Source: Allobosea caraganae
GTDB lineage: Bacteria > Pseudomonadota > Alphaproteobacteria > Rhizobiales > Beijerinckiaceae
Direction of reading: 5' to 3'
DNA: 64,000 nucleotides
NCBI RefSeq assembly: GCF_003351345.1
Contig: NZ_QQTO01000019.1
Span: 496,001-560,000, forward strand
A program made the translations under genes and the position numbers. Positions 8,592-18,038 of this stretch are shown in pieces; positions within the stretch are counted from its first letter, which is position 1, and each line of letters opens with the position of its first letter. The notes under the pieces were generated by a model that worked only from the letters and a program-made list of their open reading frames with translations, was not told where the DNA came from and did no database searches.

Positions 8592-9632
8592 CTATTGCGG
8601 CAGCGCCATCTGGCCGATATTGGCCGCCTTGATCAGGCGCTCGCGCTCGGTGCGCGTTTCCGTGACGCGCTTGGTGTATTCGGCGACGCTGCCGGGCATC
8701 GGCAGCAGCAGGTTGCGCTCGAACGTGCTCTTGATCTCTGGCCGCGCCAGGATCTCGTTGGCGGCCTTGTTGAGCTTCTCGATGATGGCGGGCGGGGTCC
8801 CGAGCGGGGCGGCGATGCCGTTGTCGATGTTCTTGAGCTGCACGTTGGGCAGCGTGTCGGAGATCGAGGGCAGCTCCGGCAGCAGCGGGAAGCGCTCGGC
8901 CGAAGAGACCGCGAGCATGCGGACCTTGCCGGCGTCCGACATCGGCTTCATCACCGCCGGCGCGCCGAAGAGAATGTCGACGCGGCCGCCGACGAGGTCG
9001 GTCAGCGCGTCCGAGGTGCCCTTGTAGGGCACGTGCACCAGCTTGATCTGGGCGGTGCGGGCGATCTCCTGCGCCAGCAGGTGGTAGGGCGTGGTCACGC
9101 CCGAGGTCGCGTAGGTCACCGGCACCGTGGCGCTCTTGGTGAAGGCAATCAGGTCAGCGAAGGTCTTGACGTCCTTCATCTTGCCGGTGGTGTTGATCGC
9201 GATCGCGGTGGGCGAGCCGCCGAGATTGGTCACCGGCACCAGCCGTTGCGAGACCGCGTTAGCCGCCTCGCCGAAGACGAACGGATTGATCGAGTAGATG
9301 TTCTCGGGATAGCCGAGCAGGGTGTAGCCGTCGGGCGGCGATTTCGAGACGAATTCGGCGCCGATCTGCCCGGCCGCGCCGGCCTTGTTCACGACGATGA
9401 AGGTCTGGTTGTACATCGCGGTCAGCTCGCGGGCCGCGGCGCGCACGACGATGTCGGTGGCGCCGCCGGGGCTGTAGGGCACCACGATCGTGACCGGGCG
9501 GTTCGGGTAGTCGTCGGCGGATTGCGCGGAGGCCGGCGCTGCGGCGGCGAGGCTAAGGGCCACGAAGCTGAAGCGGACGAGGCTCGGCAGGCTCCGGCCC
9601 TTGCGGGCGCCGAACGGGGCAATCGATTCCAT
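8592..9632 (-). CDS. tctC: Tripartite tricarboxylate transporter substrate-binding protein (Bug family)
   Basis: 346 aa from the ATG at 9632, with GGGAGGA nine bases upstream. A signal peptide ends near ASAQSADDYPNRP. The mature part shows Bug/TctC hallmarks: RPVTIVVPYSPGGATDIVVRA, VVNKAGAAGQIGAEFV, LVHVPYKGTSDALTDLVGG and KVRMLAVSSAERFPLLPELPS. It binds a carboxylate in the periplasm and passes it to TctA/TctB. The 140-base gap to tctB may hold attenuation or processing signals but nothing clear is seen. Confidence 0.93.
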   Translation of the reverse strand: MESIAPFGARKGRSLPSLVRFSFVALSLAAAAPASAQSADDYPNRPVTIVVPYSPGGATDIVVRAAARELTAMYNQTFIVVNKAGAAGQIGAEFVSKSPPDGYTLLGYPENIYSINPFVFGEAANAVSQRLVPVTNLGGSPTAIAINTTGKMKDVKTFADLIAFTKSATVPVTYATSGVTTPYHLLAQEIARTAQIKLVHVPYKGTSDALTDLVGGRVDILFGAPAVMKPMSDAGKVRMLAVSSAERFPLLPELPSISDTLPNVQLKNIDNGIAAPLGTPPAIIEKLNKAANEILARPEIKSTFERNLLLPMPGSVAEYTKRVTETRTERERLIKAANIGQMALPQ

Positions 9633-9968
9633 GGTGCGTAATCCTCCCAATTACTGTGAGAGAAGCGGTCTCATCTGAGGTCGGGCGCGTTCTCGATGGT
9701 CGAGCTCAACAGATGGCAACAACTCCCGGAAACGATATCGCATGGCGCGATCCGCGTTGGCTGTCCGATGCGCGACAATTGTCAGGCGGTGCAGCTGCGG
9801 CCGATCATCCTCCCATGCCGCTCCCCGGAAGGCACGCCCTCCGGTCGCCTCGATAGCCCCAGCGCGCCTTGGCTGCGCAAGGCCCGCGTAGCCGGGCGCG
9901 GTGCCGCAATCGCGCCTTCTCGACGAACCTGCTGGCGTCTGCCCGCTTTGGCGTGTATCAGGCCGCCA
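9633..9968. other. Divergent spacer between tctC and the FkbM methyltransferase gene
   Basis: About 335 bases that should hold the promoter of the tct operon (minus) and of the methyltransferase gene (plus). A perfect 10-base palindrome GACAATTGTC occurs at 9774-9783. The open frame that extends the methyltransferase upstream through this stretch lacks homology and is not treated as coding. No RNA gene or repeat was seen. Confidence 0.4.
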
Positions 9969-10820
9969 ATGGCAATTCACGATCTTCAATCCGTCGAGGC
10001 GCAACCCTTCGGCGCCTTCGCGCCCCAGGGGCTCATCGCCCGGATCATTCACTGGACGCGCCGCGCCCCCGACAGTTTCCTCGGCCGCAAGCTCGCCTAT
10101 GCGCTGCGCCGTATCGGCCTGCGCTCGCTCGACGGCAAGCCGGTCGACATCGAGGCGCTGGGCGCGCGGATGCGGCTCTATCCGGACGGCAATGTCTGCG
10201 AGAAGCGCGTGCTGTTCACGCCGCAGTATTTCGATCCGGCGGAGCGCGACCTGCTCGCCTCGCGGATCAAGGAAGGCTTCCGCTTCATCGATATCGGCGC
10301 GAATATCGGCGCCTACTCGCTGTTCGTCGCGGCCAAGGCCGGGCCCGGCGCGCGCATCCTCGCGGTCGAGCCGCAGCCCGACGTGTTCTCGCGCCTGACC
10401 TACAACATCGCGCAGAACCCGTTCGGCACCGTCAAGGCCGTGGCCTGCGCGCTCGCCGACAAGCCGGGCGAGCTGACCCTGTTCATCGACCCGGCCAATC
10501 GCGGCGAGTCCAGCGTCCGCATCCTGCGCTCCAGCACGGGCAGCCAGGTCAAGGTGCCGGCGACCACGCTGCTCGCGCTGGCCGAGAGCGAGGGCTATGA
10601 CCGGCTCGACGCGATCAAGCTCGACGTCGAGGGCGCCGAGGACCTGATCCTCGAACCCTTCCTGCGCGATGCCCCAGAGTCGCTCTGGCCGAGCCTCGTC
10701 CTGATCGAGGATTCCCGCCTGCGCTGGCAGAGCGACCTTACGCTGCTCCTGACCCGGTGCGGTTACGAGCTGCTGGCGCAGACGCGCATGAACCTCATCT
10801 TCGAACGCAAGTCCGGCTGA
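9969..10820 (+). CDS. FkbM family SAM-dependent methyltransferase
   Basis: 283 aa from the ATG at 9969 (MAIHDLQSVEAQ), preferred over a longer frame because the extra 91 residues resemble translated spacer. The Rossmann SAM-binding motif FIDIGANIGAYSLFVA lies near residues 105-120, followed by AVEPQPDVFSRL, and the FkbM signature IKLDVEGAED near 215. FkbM enzymes usually O-methylate sugars, polysaccharides or polyketides. No glycan gene cluster is adjacent, so the acceptor is unknown. Confidence 0.87.
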   Translation: MAIHDLQSVEAQPFGAFAPQGLIARIIHWTRRAPDSFLGRKLAYALRRIGLRSLDGKPVDIEALGARMRLYPDGNVCEKRVLFTPQYFDPAERDLLASRIKEGFRFIDIGANIGAYSLFVAAKAGPGARILAVEPQPDVFSRLTYNIAQNPFGTVKAVACALADKPGELTLFIDPANRGESSVRILRSSTGSQVKVPATTLLALAESEGYDRLDAIKLDVEGAEDLILEPFLRDAPESLWPSLVLIEDSRLRWQSDLTLLLTRCGYELLAQTRMNLIFERKSG

Positions 10821-11041
10821 GTTTCGCGCTCCAGCACAGCTTCCCGCGCATGGCGGGCGTGTGCTGCACGGCGTGCCGCCCGCTTGAGCGTTTTGCGCCA
10901 AACCCCTAGCTCTAGAGCGCGCCCGGAACAGCGGGCGCCGTTTCGCATCCCCGTACGCGGCGGGCCGGGGCGGCGAGGGGACTGATCTATCGTGACGCGC
11001 CGTCCGCAGGTTTCGCGGCCCGGCAACCAAAGGAGCCGGCC

Positions 11042-11806
11042 ATGACCGCGACCGACGCATCGCTCACTCGTCCCACCGTCACGGCGGCAATCCTGGTGAT
11101 CGGCGATGAGATCCTGTCCGGCCGGACCAAGGACAAGAATATCGGCTACATCGCCGAGTACCTGACCAATATCGGCATCGAGCTGCGCGAAGTCCGCGTC
11201 GTGCCCGACCTGGTGGACGAGATCATCTCGTCGCTGAACGCGCTGCGCGCCCGCTACACCTATGTCTTCACCACCGGCGGCATCGGCCCGACCCATGACG
11301 ACATCACCGCGGACTCAGTGGCGGCCGCTTTCGGCGTCGCGATCGACCATGATCCGCGCGCCATCGAGATGCTGTCCGAGCGCTTCCCGGCCGACCAGCT
11401 CAACGAAGCCAGGCTGCGCATGGCCCGCATCCCGGCCGGGGCCGAGCTGATCGCCAACTCGGTGTCGAAGGCGCCGGGCTTCCACATCGGCAACGTCTTC
11501 GTCATGGCCGGCGTCCCGGCGATCATGCAGGCGATGCTCGACGTCGTCGGGCCGACGCTGAAGACCGGAACGCGCATTCTCTCGGAAACCGTGCGCGCCG
11601 GCCTGCGCGAGGGCGATATCGGCACGGCGCTCGGCGAGATCGCCAAGTCTCATCCTTTAGTCGCGATCGGCTCCTACCCGTTCTGGTCCGAGACCGGCCC
11701 GGACACCAATGTCGTGGTGCGCTCGCGCAACCCGGAGAAGTTGGCCGAGGCCGTGCTGGCGGTGAAGGCGATGATCGAAGCAGAGCAGACACGCCTGCGT
11801 GGTTGA
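11042..11806 (+). CDS. CinA N-terminal / molybdopterin-binding domain protein
   Basis: 254 aa. The MoaB/Mog-like fold is shown by ILVIGDEILSGRTKDKN near residue 20 and TTGGIGPTHDDIT near 80, as in the first domain of CinA (competence/damage-inducible protein A). The C-terminal nicotinamide-mononucleotide amidohydrolase domain of full-length CinA is absent, which is usual for this stand-alone group. Members of the wider family cleave ADP-ribose- or FAD-like pyrophosphates. AAAGGAG lies nine bases before the ATG. Confidence 0.85.
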   Translation: MTATDASLTRPTVTAAILVIGDEILSGRTKDKNIGYIAEYLTNIGIELREVRVVPDLVDEIISSLNALRARYTYVFTTGGIGPTHDDITADSVAAAFGVAIDHDPRAIEMLSERFPADQLNEARLRMARIPAGAELIANSVSKAPGFHIGNVFVMAGVPAIMQAMLDVVGPTLKTGTRILSETVRAGLREGDIGTALGEIAKSHPLVAIGSYPFWSETGPDTNVVVRSRNPEKLAEAVLAVKAMIEAEQTRLRG

Positions 11807-12140
11807 GGGGGGCTGAAATCGCAACCTATAGGCGCGCCTGCCTGGGCGCTATACTGCTGCCGAACGCCTCCTTCGACGGCGTCGGGCGGCTTTATAGTGC
11901 CCGTGCATGACGCAAGGTTTGATTGCGATCAGTCTATTGTGAGAATGTGCGAATACGTTTGAATTATTACTGATCAACGAATCATAAACCATCAACTGCC
12001 ATCCTGACCTTGCGGCCGATTATCCCGGCCGTGTCCCTATCCGGCGCGACTGCTTCGCGGGAAGCGGTGCCGGGCGGGGGCTTATCGGCCCGCGTCGCCC
12101 TGGGGCGGGTGCGCCGGCCGGCAAGCGCAGGGGGGATTGC
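11807..12140. other. Spacer upstream of the chemoreceptor gene
   Basis: The middle (about 11910-12000) is clearly richer in A+T than the surroundings and is the likely promoter region of the downstream chemoreceptor. A 10-base palindrome AGGCGCGCCT lies at 11831-11840. I see no RNA gene or open frame that I would defend. Confidence 0.35.
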
Positions 12141-13967
12141 ATGCCAAGCCTGTCCAGCCTTTTCTCCAATCGCCGTCTGGCGGCCCAGGTCGCGGCGATC
12201 AACCGCTCGCAGGCCGTGATCGAGTTCGATCTCGACGGCAAGATCCTGAACGCCAACGAAAACTTCCTGGCCGTGCTCGGCTACACGCTTGACGAGATCA
12301 AGGGCCAGCACCACCGCATGTTCGTCGATCCGGCCGAGCGCGAGGGCGCGGCCTATCGCCAGTTCTGGGAGGCGCTCGGGCGCGGTGAATTCTCGACCGG
12401 CCAGTACCTGCGCCTCGGCAAAGGCGGCAAGGAGGTCTGGATCCAGGCGAGCTACAACCCGATCTTCGGTGCGCGGGGCAAGCCGACGGGCGTGATCAAA
12501 TACGCTTTCGACATCACCGCGCAGAAGGAGCGCCTCGCCGATCTCGAGGGCCAGCAGGCCGCGATCAGCAAGGCGCAGGCTGTGATCGAGTTCGACCTCT
12601 CCGGCAAAATCCTGACCGCGAACGACAATTTCCTTGCCGTGCTCGGCTATTCGCTGTCCGAGATCGCCGGCCAGCATCACCGCATGTTCGTCGATCCGGC
12701 TGAGCGCGAGGGCACCGCCTATCGCCAGTTCTGGGAGCGGCTCGGCCGCGGCGAATACGATGCCGCCCAGTATCGGCGCATCGGCAAGGGCGGCAAGGAG
12801 GTCTGGATCCAGGCCTCCTACAACCCGATCTTCGATGCCAAGGGCAGGGCCTACAAGGTGGTGAAGTTCGCCACCGACATCACCGCGAGCTTCCGCGGCC
12901 AGCAGCTGGAAGCTGCGGTCAAGGAGACCGGCGCGGTCATCGCGCGCGCCAAGGGCAAGGACCTGACGGGCCGCGTCTCGCTTGCCGGCAAGACCGGCGA
13001 GGTGGCGCAGCTCTGCGGTGGCGTCAACGACCTGCTCGACACCTTGGCCGAGGTCGTCGGTTCGGTGCGCGAGATCGCGCAGCAGATCGCGCAGGCCTCC
13101 GGCAAGATCTCGACCGACAGCGCCCAGCTCGCCGAGCGCACCGAGGCCAACGCCGCCAGCCTGCAGCAGACGGCTGCGACCACCGAGGAGCTGGCGGCCT
13201 CGGTCAAGCACAGCGCCGGCCATTCGCGCACGGCGGTCGAGCTCGGCCACGAGGCGCGCAGCGTCGCCGAGCGCGGCGGCGCCATCGTCGGCGAGGCGGT
13301 CGGCGCGATGGGGCGGATCGAGCAGGCCTCGTCCGGGATTTCCGAGATCATCGCGATGATCGACGAGATCGCCTTCCAGACCAACCTGCTGGCGCTCAAC
13401 GCCGCGGTCGAGGCGGCGCGGGCCGGCGATGCTGGGCGCGGCTTCGCGGTGGTCGCGACCGAGGTGAGGGCGCTCGCCGCCCGCTGCTCGGAATCGGCCA
13501 ACGGCGTGAAGTCGCTGATCGCCAATTCGAGCGAGCAGATCAAATCCGGCGTCACACTGGTCAAGAATGCCGGCGCGACCCTGCAGGAGATCGTCTCGGC
13601 CGCGACCCGCGTCGCCTCCACGGTCAACGAGATCTCCGCCGCCACGGCCGAGCAGGCCAACGGCATCGACGAGATGGCCCGCACCGTCGCGCATATGGAC
13701 GAGATCACCCAGCAGAACTCGCTGCTCGCCGATGCCAGCTCGAAAGTGGCGCAGGACCTGCGGCGCGACACCGAGCGGCTTTCCGCCATGGTCGCCGCCT
13801 TCAGGCTCGACGAGGCCGAGCCGGGCTTCGAGGCGCAGGTCGTGCGCCAGCTGCGCGAGCGGGCGCCGCATCTCGCCCGCCCGGCTCCGCCCGCGCGCAC
13901 TCATGCGCCCACCCCCGCGCCGAAGCTCAAGCGCGTCGCCGGCGGGGATGGCTGGGAGGAGTTCTGA
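12141..13967 (+). CDS. Soluble methyl-accepting chemotaxis protein with two PAS domains
   Basis: 608 aa with no transmembrane segment, so cytoplasmic. Two PAS domains (~residues 20-125 and ~142-247) are close repeats, each carrying [27 protein letters not shown] and [16 protein letters not shown] short linker leads to the signalling domain, whose hairpin tip is [20 protein letters not shown] near residue 420. The protein ends in GWEEF, like the C-terminal pentapeptide that tethers CheR/CheB in other receptors. It resembles BdlA-type receptors, which sense redox or oxygen through cofactors, but the ligand here is unknown. It would signal to the flagellar motor encoded in the right half. Confidence 0.93.
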   Translation: MPSLSSLFSNRRLAAQVAAINRSQAVIEFDLDGKILNANENFLAVLGYTLDEIKGQHHRMFVDPAEREGAAYRQFWEALGRGEFSTGQYLRLGKGGKEVWIQASYNPIFGARGKPTGVIKYAFDITAQKERLADLEGQQAAISKAQAVIEFDLSGKILTANDNFLAVLGYSLSEIAGQHHRMFVDPAEREGTAYRQFWERLGRGEYDAAQYRRIGKGGKEVWIQASYNPIFDAKGRAYKVVKFATDITASFRGQQLEAAVKETGAVIARAKGKDLTGRVSLAGKTGEVAQLCGGVNDLLDTLAEVVGSVREIAQQIAQASGKISTDSAQLAERTEANAASLQQTAATTEELAASVKHSAGHSRTAVELGHEARSVAERGGAIVGEAVGAMGRIEQASSGISEIIAMIDEIAFQTNLLALNAAVEAARAGDAGRGFAVVATEVRALAARCSESANGVKSLIANSSEQIKSGVTLVKNAGATLQEIVSAATRVASTVNEISAATAEQANGIDEMARTVAHMDEITQQNSLLADASSKVAQDLRRDTERLSAMVAAFRLDEAEPGFEAQVVRQLRERAPHLARPAPPARTHAPTPAPKLKRVAGGDGWEEF

Positions 13968-14066
13968 GCGCTCAGCCTGGGGATGAAGCCGGCCGTGCTC
14001 TTGCCACGGCCGCGCTTATCGGCTTTCCGGAATGATCGAGAGAATGATCAGCCGCGAGGGCGCGCC

Positions 14067-14576
14067 ATGGCCGAACCCACCAGCAACAAGGCCTTCCCGG
14101 TCTCCTGGGACCAGTTCCACCGCGATGCGCGCGCGCTCGCCTGGCGGCTGGCCGAGAAGGGGCCGTTCGAGGCGATCGTCTGCATCACGCGGGGCGGGCT
14201 GGTGCCGGCCGCGATCATCTGCCGCGAGCTCGGCCTGCGCCTGATCGAGACGGTCTGCGTCGCCAGCTATCACGATTACAAGAACCAGTCCGAGCTCGTG
14301 GTGCTGAAGGACGTCGCGCCGACCATCAAGGCGATCGGCGACGGCAGGGGCAAGGGCGTGCTCGTCGTCGACGACCTGACCGACACCGGCAAGACCGCCA
14401 AGGTGGTGCGCGAGATGCTGCCCAATGCGCATTTCGCCACGGTCTACGCCAAGCCCGCCGGCGTGCCGACGATCGATACCTTCATCACCGAAGTCAGCCA
14501 GGACACCTGGATCTACTTTCCCTGGGACATGGGGCTGGCCTATGTCGAGCCGATCGCCAAGGACCACAAGGGCTGA
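14067..14576 (+). CDS. gpt: Xanthine (guanine) phosphoribosyltransferase
   Basis: 169 aa from the ATG at 14067; the frame extends 28 codons further upstream, but those residues lack homology. The PRPP-binding loop [15 protein letters not shown] lies near residues 92-106. The C-terminal [18 protein letters not shown] matches enterobacterial Gpt closely. It salvages xanthine, guanine and hypoxanthine to nucleoside monophosphates. It ends three bases before the end of the convergent transporter gene. Confidence 0.93.
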   Translation: MAEPTSNKAFPVSWDQFHRDARALAWRLAEKGPFEAIVCITRGGLVPAAIICRELGLRLIETVCVASYHDYKNQSELVVLKDVAPTIKAIGDGRGKGVLVVDDLTDTGKTAKVVREMLPNAHFATVYAKPAGVPTIDTFITEVSQDTWIYFPWDMGLAYVEPIAKDHKG

Positions 14577-14579
14577 AAC

Positions 14580-15500
14580 TCATGCGACGCTGCGGGATCG
14601 CAGCGCGATGACCATGCCGGCGATGGCGAGCGCCATGCCGGCGATCTCGGTCATCGAGGCCCGCTCGCCGAGCAGCAGGAAGCCGGAAAGCGCGGTGACG
14701 CCCGGCACCAGCGGCAGGAACAAGGCCGCGCGGCCGGCGCCCAGCAAGGCGATGGCCTGCGCGTAGAGGAAGAGCGCGGCGGCGCCGACGATCACGCCCT
14801 GGTAGAGCGCCTGCAGCACGATGGCCGGCCACGCCACATGCGCCAGGTTGACCGGCATCAGGAGCGCCATGACCGGCAGCAGCGGGACCGAGAGCAGGCA
14901 GGTCGCCATCGTGACCTCGATCGCATCCGCGCCCCAGCGCCGCGCCAGCAGGCCAAAGCTCGCCCAGAGCACCGCGATCGAGACGAAGAGCAGGTCGCCG
15001 ATCCAGGCGCCCGGACGCGCCGGCGCGCTGCCGAGGGCCTCGAGCGAAAACAGCGCGACGCCGAGCACGATGACGCCCAGGCCCGCGAGCCGGCCGGGGC
15101 CGGGCTTCTCGCCGAATACCCACCAGGCGAAGAGCGCGGTGCAGACCGGGATCAGTCCCGGCGAGATCACCGAGGAGTGCAGGGCAGGCGCGAAATGCGC
15201 GCCGCCGACCAGGATCGCGCTGTAGAACGGGCCGATCAGCGCAGTCAGGATCAGGGCGCGCTTCCAGCCGAGCCGCCCGACGGGGAAGGGCCGCAGCCGC
15301 CTCAGCGCGAAGGGCAGCAACACCAGCCCGGCGGCGAGGAAGCGCAGGATCGAGACGTCGGCCGCCGTCAGCCCGTCCGCCACCGACTGCCGCGACACCA
15401 CCGCCTGCACGCCCCAGATCAGCGCCGCGCCGGCGCCGCAGGCGAAGCCGAGCCAGAGGCGGCCGGCGGGCCTGGCGAGGGTGGGCGAGGTTTGGGTCAC
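14580..15500 (-). CDS. DMT superfamily (EamA) transporter
   Basis: 306 aa from the GTG at 15500, with GGAAAG upstream; the longer frame starting at 15557 adds a basic, unconserved leader. About ten hydrophobic segments form two EamA repeats: the first from ~residue 12 (GFACGAGAALIWGVQAV), the second from ~residue 155 (WIGDLLFVSIAVLWASFGLL). Members export amino acids or other small metabolites; the substrate is unknown. Confidence 0.87.
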   Translation of the reverse strand: MTQTSPTLARPAGRLWLGFACGAGAALIWGVQAVVSRQSVADGLTAADVSILRFLAAGLVLLPFALRRLRPFPVGRLGWKRALILTALIGPFYSAILVGGAHFAPALHSSVISPGLIPVCTALFAWWVFGEKPGPGRLAGLGVIVLGVALFSLEALGSAPARPGAWIGDLLFVSIAVLWASFGLLARRWGADAIEVTMATCLLSVPLLPVMALLMPVNLAHVAWPAIVLQALYQGVIVGAAALFLYAQAIALLGAGRAALFLPLVPGVTALSGFLLLGERASMTEIAGMALAIAGMVIALRSRSVA

Positions 15501-15604
15501 GCGGTGCTTTCCGGGCGAGGGGTGGCCTCTATGCGCGCGCCGGCCATTTGATCGCAAGCGCTCCCGGATGATGCAGCCCTACGCCCTGTGCATGGACAAG
15601 CACC

Positions 15605-15642
15605 CGCGGGGAACCCTCTCCTGTAAGGAAAGGGCTCCCGCG
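15605..15642. repeat. Palindromic repeat, family C (single copy)
   Basis: A hairpin with arms CGCGGG/CCCGCG (15605-15610 and 15637-15642) enclosing the ACCCTCTCCTGTAAGGAAAGGG core. The same unit occurs in inverted orientation at both ends of the nested repeat at 51215-51489. It lies between the serine hydrolase and DMT genes and might also end transcription of the former, although no T-run follows. Confidence 0.6.
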
Positions 15643-15665
15643 CTTTTCCAGCAAAGGCCGGAGCC

Positions 15666-16805
15666 TCAATCCAGCGCCGCGACCAGCCGCTCGCAAAAGC
15701 CTTGCGCCGCCTTGCCGTCGATCCAGCGCAGCACGGCGACGAGGTCGTGCTCGGGGTCGATCCAGATGACGTTGCTGCCGGCGCCCAGCGCCGAGAAGGC
15801 GCTGGAAGGCAGCTTCGGATTGGCCTCCGGGCCGCGGTTCAGCCACCAGAGCAGGCCGTAATTCGCCAGCGTCGGCGAGGGCGTCAGCGCCATCTCGACG
15901 TAAGCGGGCGGGAGCAGCTGCTTGCCCTCCCAGATTCCGCGGCGCGCCATCAGCAGGCCGAAGCGGGCATGGTCGCGCGCGCCGATGACGAGCCCGCCGC
16001 CCCAATGCCCGCCGCCGGGCACGGACTGGATGCGCTGGCCGTCGATCTCGACGAAGGAGGTCTCGTAGCCCTCCCAGCGCCAGTCCTGCGAGGCGCCGAT
16101 CGGGTCCATGATGCGCTCGCGCAGAACCTCGGGCAGCGGCCGGCGGAAAAGCTGCAGCAGGGCGTAGCCGAGCACGTTCACCCGCACGTCGTTATACTCG
16201 TAGAAGCTGCCGGGCCGGTTGAGCTCGCGCCGCTGGCCCTTGCGGCTGTTATCGGCGCCGGGGCCGATCTGCCTGTTATGGTCGACCTGGTCGGACTTGC
16301 CGAAGATTTCGCCCTGCCACTCGCTCGATTGCTGCAGCAGGTGGCGCCAGGTGATCTCAGCATTATGCGCGCCTGCGAAGACCGGGCCCGCGACGCTCTT
16401 AGCCACCGGCTCGTCGAGATCGCGGATCAGCCCGTCGCCGAGCGCGACGCCGGCCAGCACCGAGAGATAGCTCTTGGCGATCGAGAAGGTCATGTCGGTG
16501 CGGTCGGTGTCGCCCCATTCGGCGACGATCCTGCCGCCCTTGAGCACGAGCCCCGCCGGCCCGCCGCGCGCCGCCACAGGACCGACGATCTCGCTCCACG
16601 GCCCGGTCTCGTTCCACTCGACATTCCCGACATAGGCGCCATCGGGATAATACAGGCTCCTGGGCCAGGGCGACTCGTTGGCGACCGCGAAGTCGATGGC
16701 GTCCTGCAGGCGGGCGGGGGAGAAGCCGGCGTCGGTGGGGGCGAGGGTGGACCAGGGGGAGGTGGACGGGGCGGGGGTGTACGAGGTGGGCGTGGGCGAA
16801 ATCAC
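15666..16805 (-). CDS. Serine hydrolase, beta-lactamase class C / penicillin-binding-like
   Basis: 379 aa from a GTG with AAGGA nine bases upstream. The catalytic SxxK is SIAK at residues 108-111. The second motif is in YEYNDVRVN near residue 200, and the third, KTG-like, is GGHWGGG near 265. There is no clear signal peptide; the N-terminus is rich in Pro/Ser/Thr. Such enzymes are usually esterases or peptidases rather than resistance enzymes. Confidence 0.86.
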   Translation of the reverse strand: MISPTPTSYTPAPSTSPWSTLAPTDAGFSPARLQDAIDFAVANESPWPRSLYYPDGAYVGNVEWNETGPWSEIVGPVAARGGPAGLVLKGGRIVAEWGDTDRTDMTFSIAKSYLSVLAGVALGDGLIRDLDEPVAKSVAGPVFAGAHNAEITWRHLLQQSSEWQGEIFGKSDQVDHNRQIGPGADNSRKGQRRELNRPGSFYEYNDVRVNVLGYALLQLFRRPLPEVLRERIMDPIGASQDWRWEGYETSFVEIDGQRIQSVPGGGHWGGGLVIGARDHARFGLLMARRGIWEGKQLLPPAYVEMALTPSPTLANYGLLWWLNRGPEANPKLPSSAFSALGAGSNVIWIDPEHDLVAVLRWIDGKAAQGFCERLVAALD

Positions 16806-17099
16806 GAGGGGGTATCCTTGGCGCGCGTGTTGGTGGTCTGTCGATTCGATCGCTTAGTGTAGCGAACGAAGAGCGGTCGCAGTTTACTTTGAAAACCCGG
16901 TTTGGCCCGACGCCGAGATCGTGGCGTAATCCAACTGGTGTGCCCGCGCGCCCCGGGGGATCAACGTGACGCCGCCAAACGTTCGTTTACGCCTTTGAGG
17001 AAAAACGCTGTTATGTGGCAGGCGCAATTTTCTCGATTCGAGAGCGCTGGTCGAGAAAGTATGTTCCCGTTTTGTTCGGGATAGTGTATTGGTGGATTG
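16806..17099. other. Spacer at the left border of the restriction-modification island
   Basis: Base composition drifts from the local high G+C to a more mixed composition across this stretch, which should hold the promoter of the restriction-modification pair. No recognisable C-box or regulator gene is present. GGTGGA just before the ATG at 17100 is a plausible ribosome site. Confidence 0.35.
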
Positions 17100-18038
17100 A
17101 TGAGTGACGAAAGCGATCTAGACGCGACTGCGCCCAAACGCCGTAGGGCTACCAAGGCCGACGCCGTCACGCCCGCCGTGGCGACGCCGAAGGGCAAAAG
17201 TCGTCAAAGCCATGGTCGGAATTCAAAAGTTTATGTGCCTGTCATACTGAAGCTGTTTCAGGATCGCTGGCGGCCGGGAGCGGCAACGGTCGTTTTCTCG
17301 CTCGACGACGTACGAACGGCTGTTGAAGCCATCCGGGACGTCTCTGACAATCCCGATGCGATATCGTCCCGCAATCCAGCAGATGTAGTTTACCGTATGC
17401 GATCCCGTACCGTCTTGCCGAAAGAGATACTCGATAAGGGCTTTCATGTTCTACGCGCCGTGGGGCGCGGGCGCTATCAGTTCGAAAAGGCGTCGAGCGG
17501 GATTATCGACACACCGGTTAACGAACTAACGCCGGCAATCGATCAAACGCCGATGCCGGTGCGGCGCTTGTTGCCCGAGACGATGGCGGAAATGGACGAG
17601 CAGGCGCTGCTATCCGTTGTGGGATATTGCAGCTTGCTAGACCACTTTACCGGCATGAAGGTGTATCGTTTGCGCTCACACGTGCGGAAAAGTGTGCCCG
17701 GAGTAGGGCAAGCAGAACTTGACGCAATTGATGTGGGTATAGCGGCTGGCGAAGATGAAATCCCCGTTGTTTTTCCAATCGAGGCGAAGGCGGTTTCAGA
17801 TGAACTCAATCGCGCCCAGATTTTCAATATGATCCAATACGCCGCGCACTATTTTCCGGATCTCAAAGTCCGACCATTGGCGCTCAAGGTAGATTATCAA
17901 TCGGCGGTTCACCTTATTGAATTCAACGTTGCAACCAGACCGGGCGATCTCCGGATTGTCCGATCGGCTAGTTACGCCATTAATACGTCGGAGGCTCAGT
18001 TAGCCATGATCCGAGCAACGAATGTACCAAAGCAATGA
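17100..18038 (+). CDS. Putative type II restriction endonuclease (PD-(D/E)XK-like)
   Basis: 312 aa. Called a nuclease mainly because it overlaps the following m5C methyltransferase by four bases (ATGA) on the same strand. It also has a plausible PD-(D/E)XK site: D208/D211 in LDAIDVG, then PIEAKA with E228 and K230 after a hydrophobic strand (VVF). Residues ~45-125 are rich in short helices and basic residues and could be a winged-helix DNA-binding part. The first ~40 residues are basic and probably disordered. I do not recognise a named endonuclease family, so the target sequence cannot be given. Codon use is visibly less GC-biased than in the flanking genes, consistent with acquisition by transfer. 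Confidence 0.7.
   Translation: MSDESDLDATAPKRRRATKADAVTPAVATPKGKSRQSHGRNSKVYVPVILKLFQDRWRPGAATVVFSLDDVRTAVEAIRDVSDNPDAISSRNPADVVYRMRSRTVLPKEILDKGFHVLRAVGRGRYQFEKASSGIIDTPVNELTPAIDQTPMPVRRLLPETMAEMDEQALLSVVGYCSLLDHFTGMKVYRLRSHVRKSVPGVGQAELDAIDVGIAAGEDEIPVVFPIEAKAVSDELNRAQIFNMIQYAAHYFPDLKVRPLALKVDYQSAVHLIEFNVATRPGDLRIVRSASYAINTSEAQLAMIRATNVPKQ

Noticed and set aside
9696..9968. Upstream extension of the FkbM methyltransferase
   Set aside because: The extra 91 residues are unconserved in appearance and occupy what should be the divergent promoter region.
9651..11060. A 469-codon minus-strand frame over the FkbM methyltransferase
   Set aside because: No recognisable domain; the plus-strand methyltransferase motifs are unambiguous.
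11807..12140. Riboswitch or small RNA before the chemoreceptor
   Set aside because: No conserved riboswitch core or stable multi-stem structure could be recognised; only an AT-rich promoter-like stretch.
15666..16805. Antibiotic-resistance beta-lactamase
   Set aside because: Has SxxK and a class C-like fold but no clear signal peptide or close resemblance to AmpC; general serine hydrolase is the safer call.
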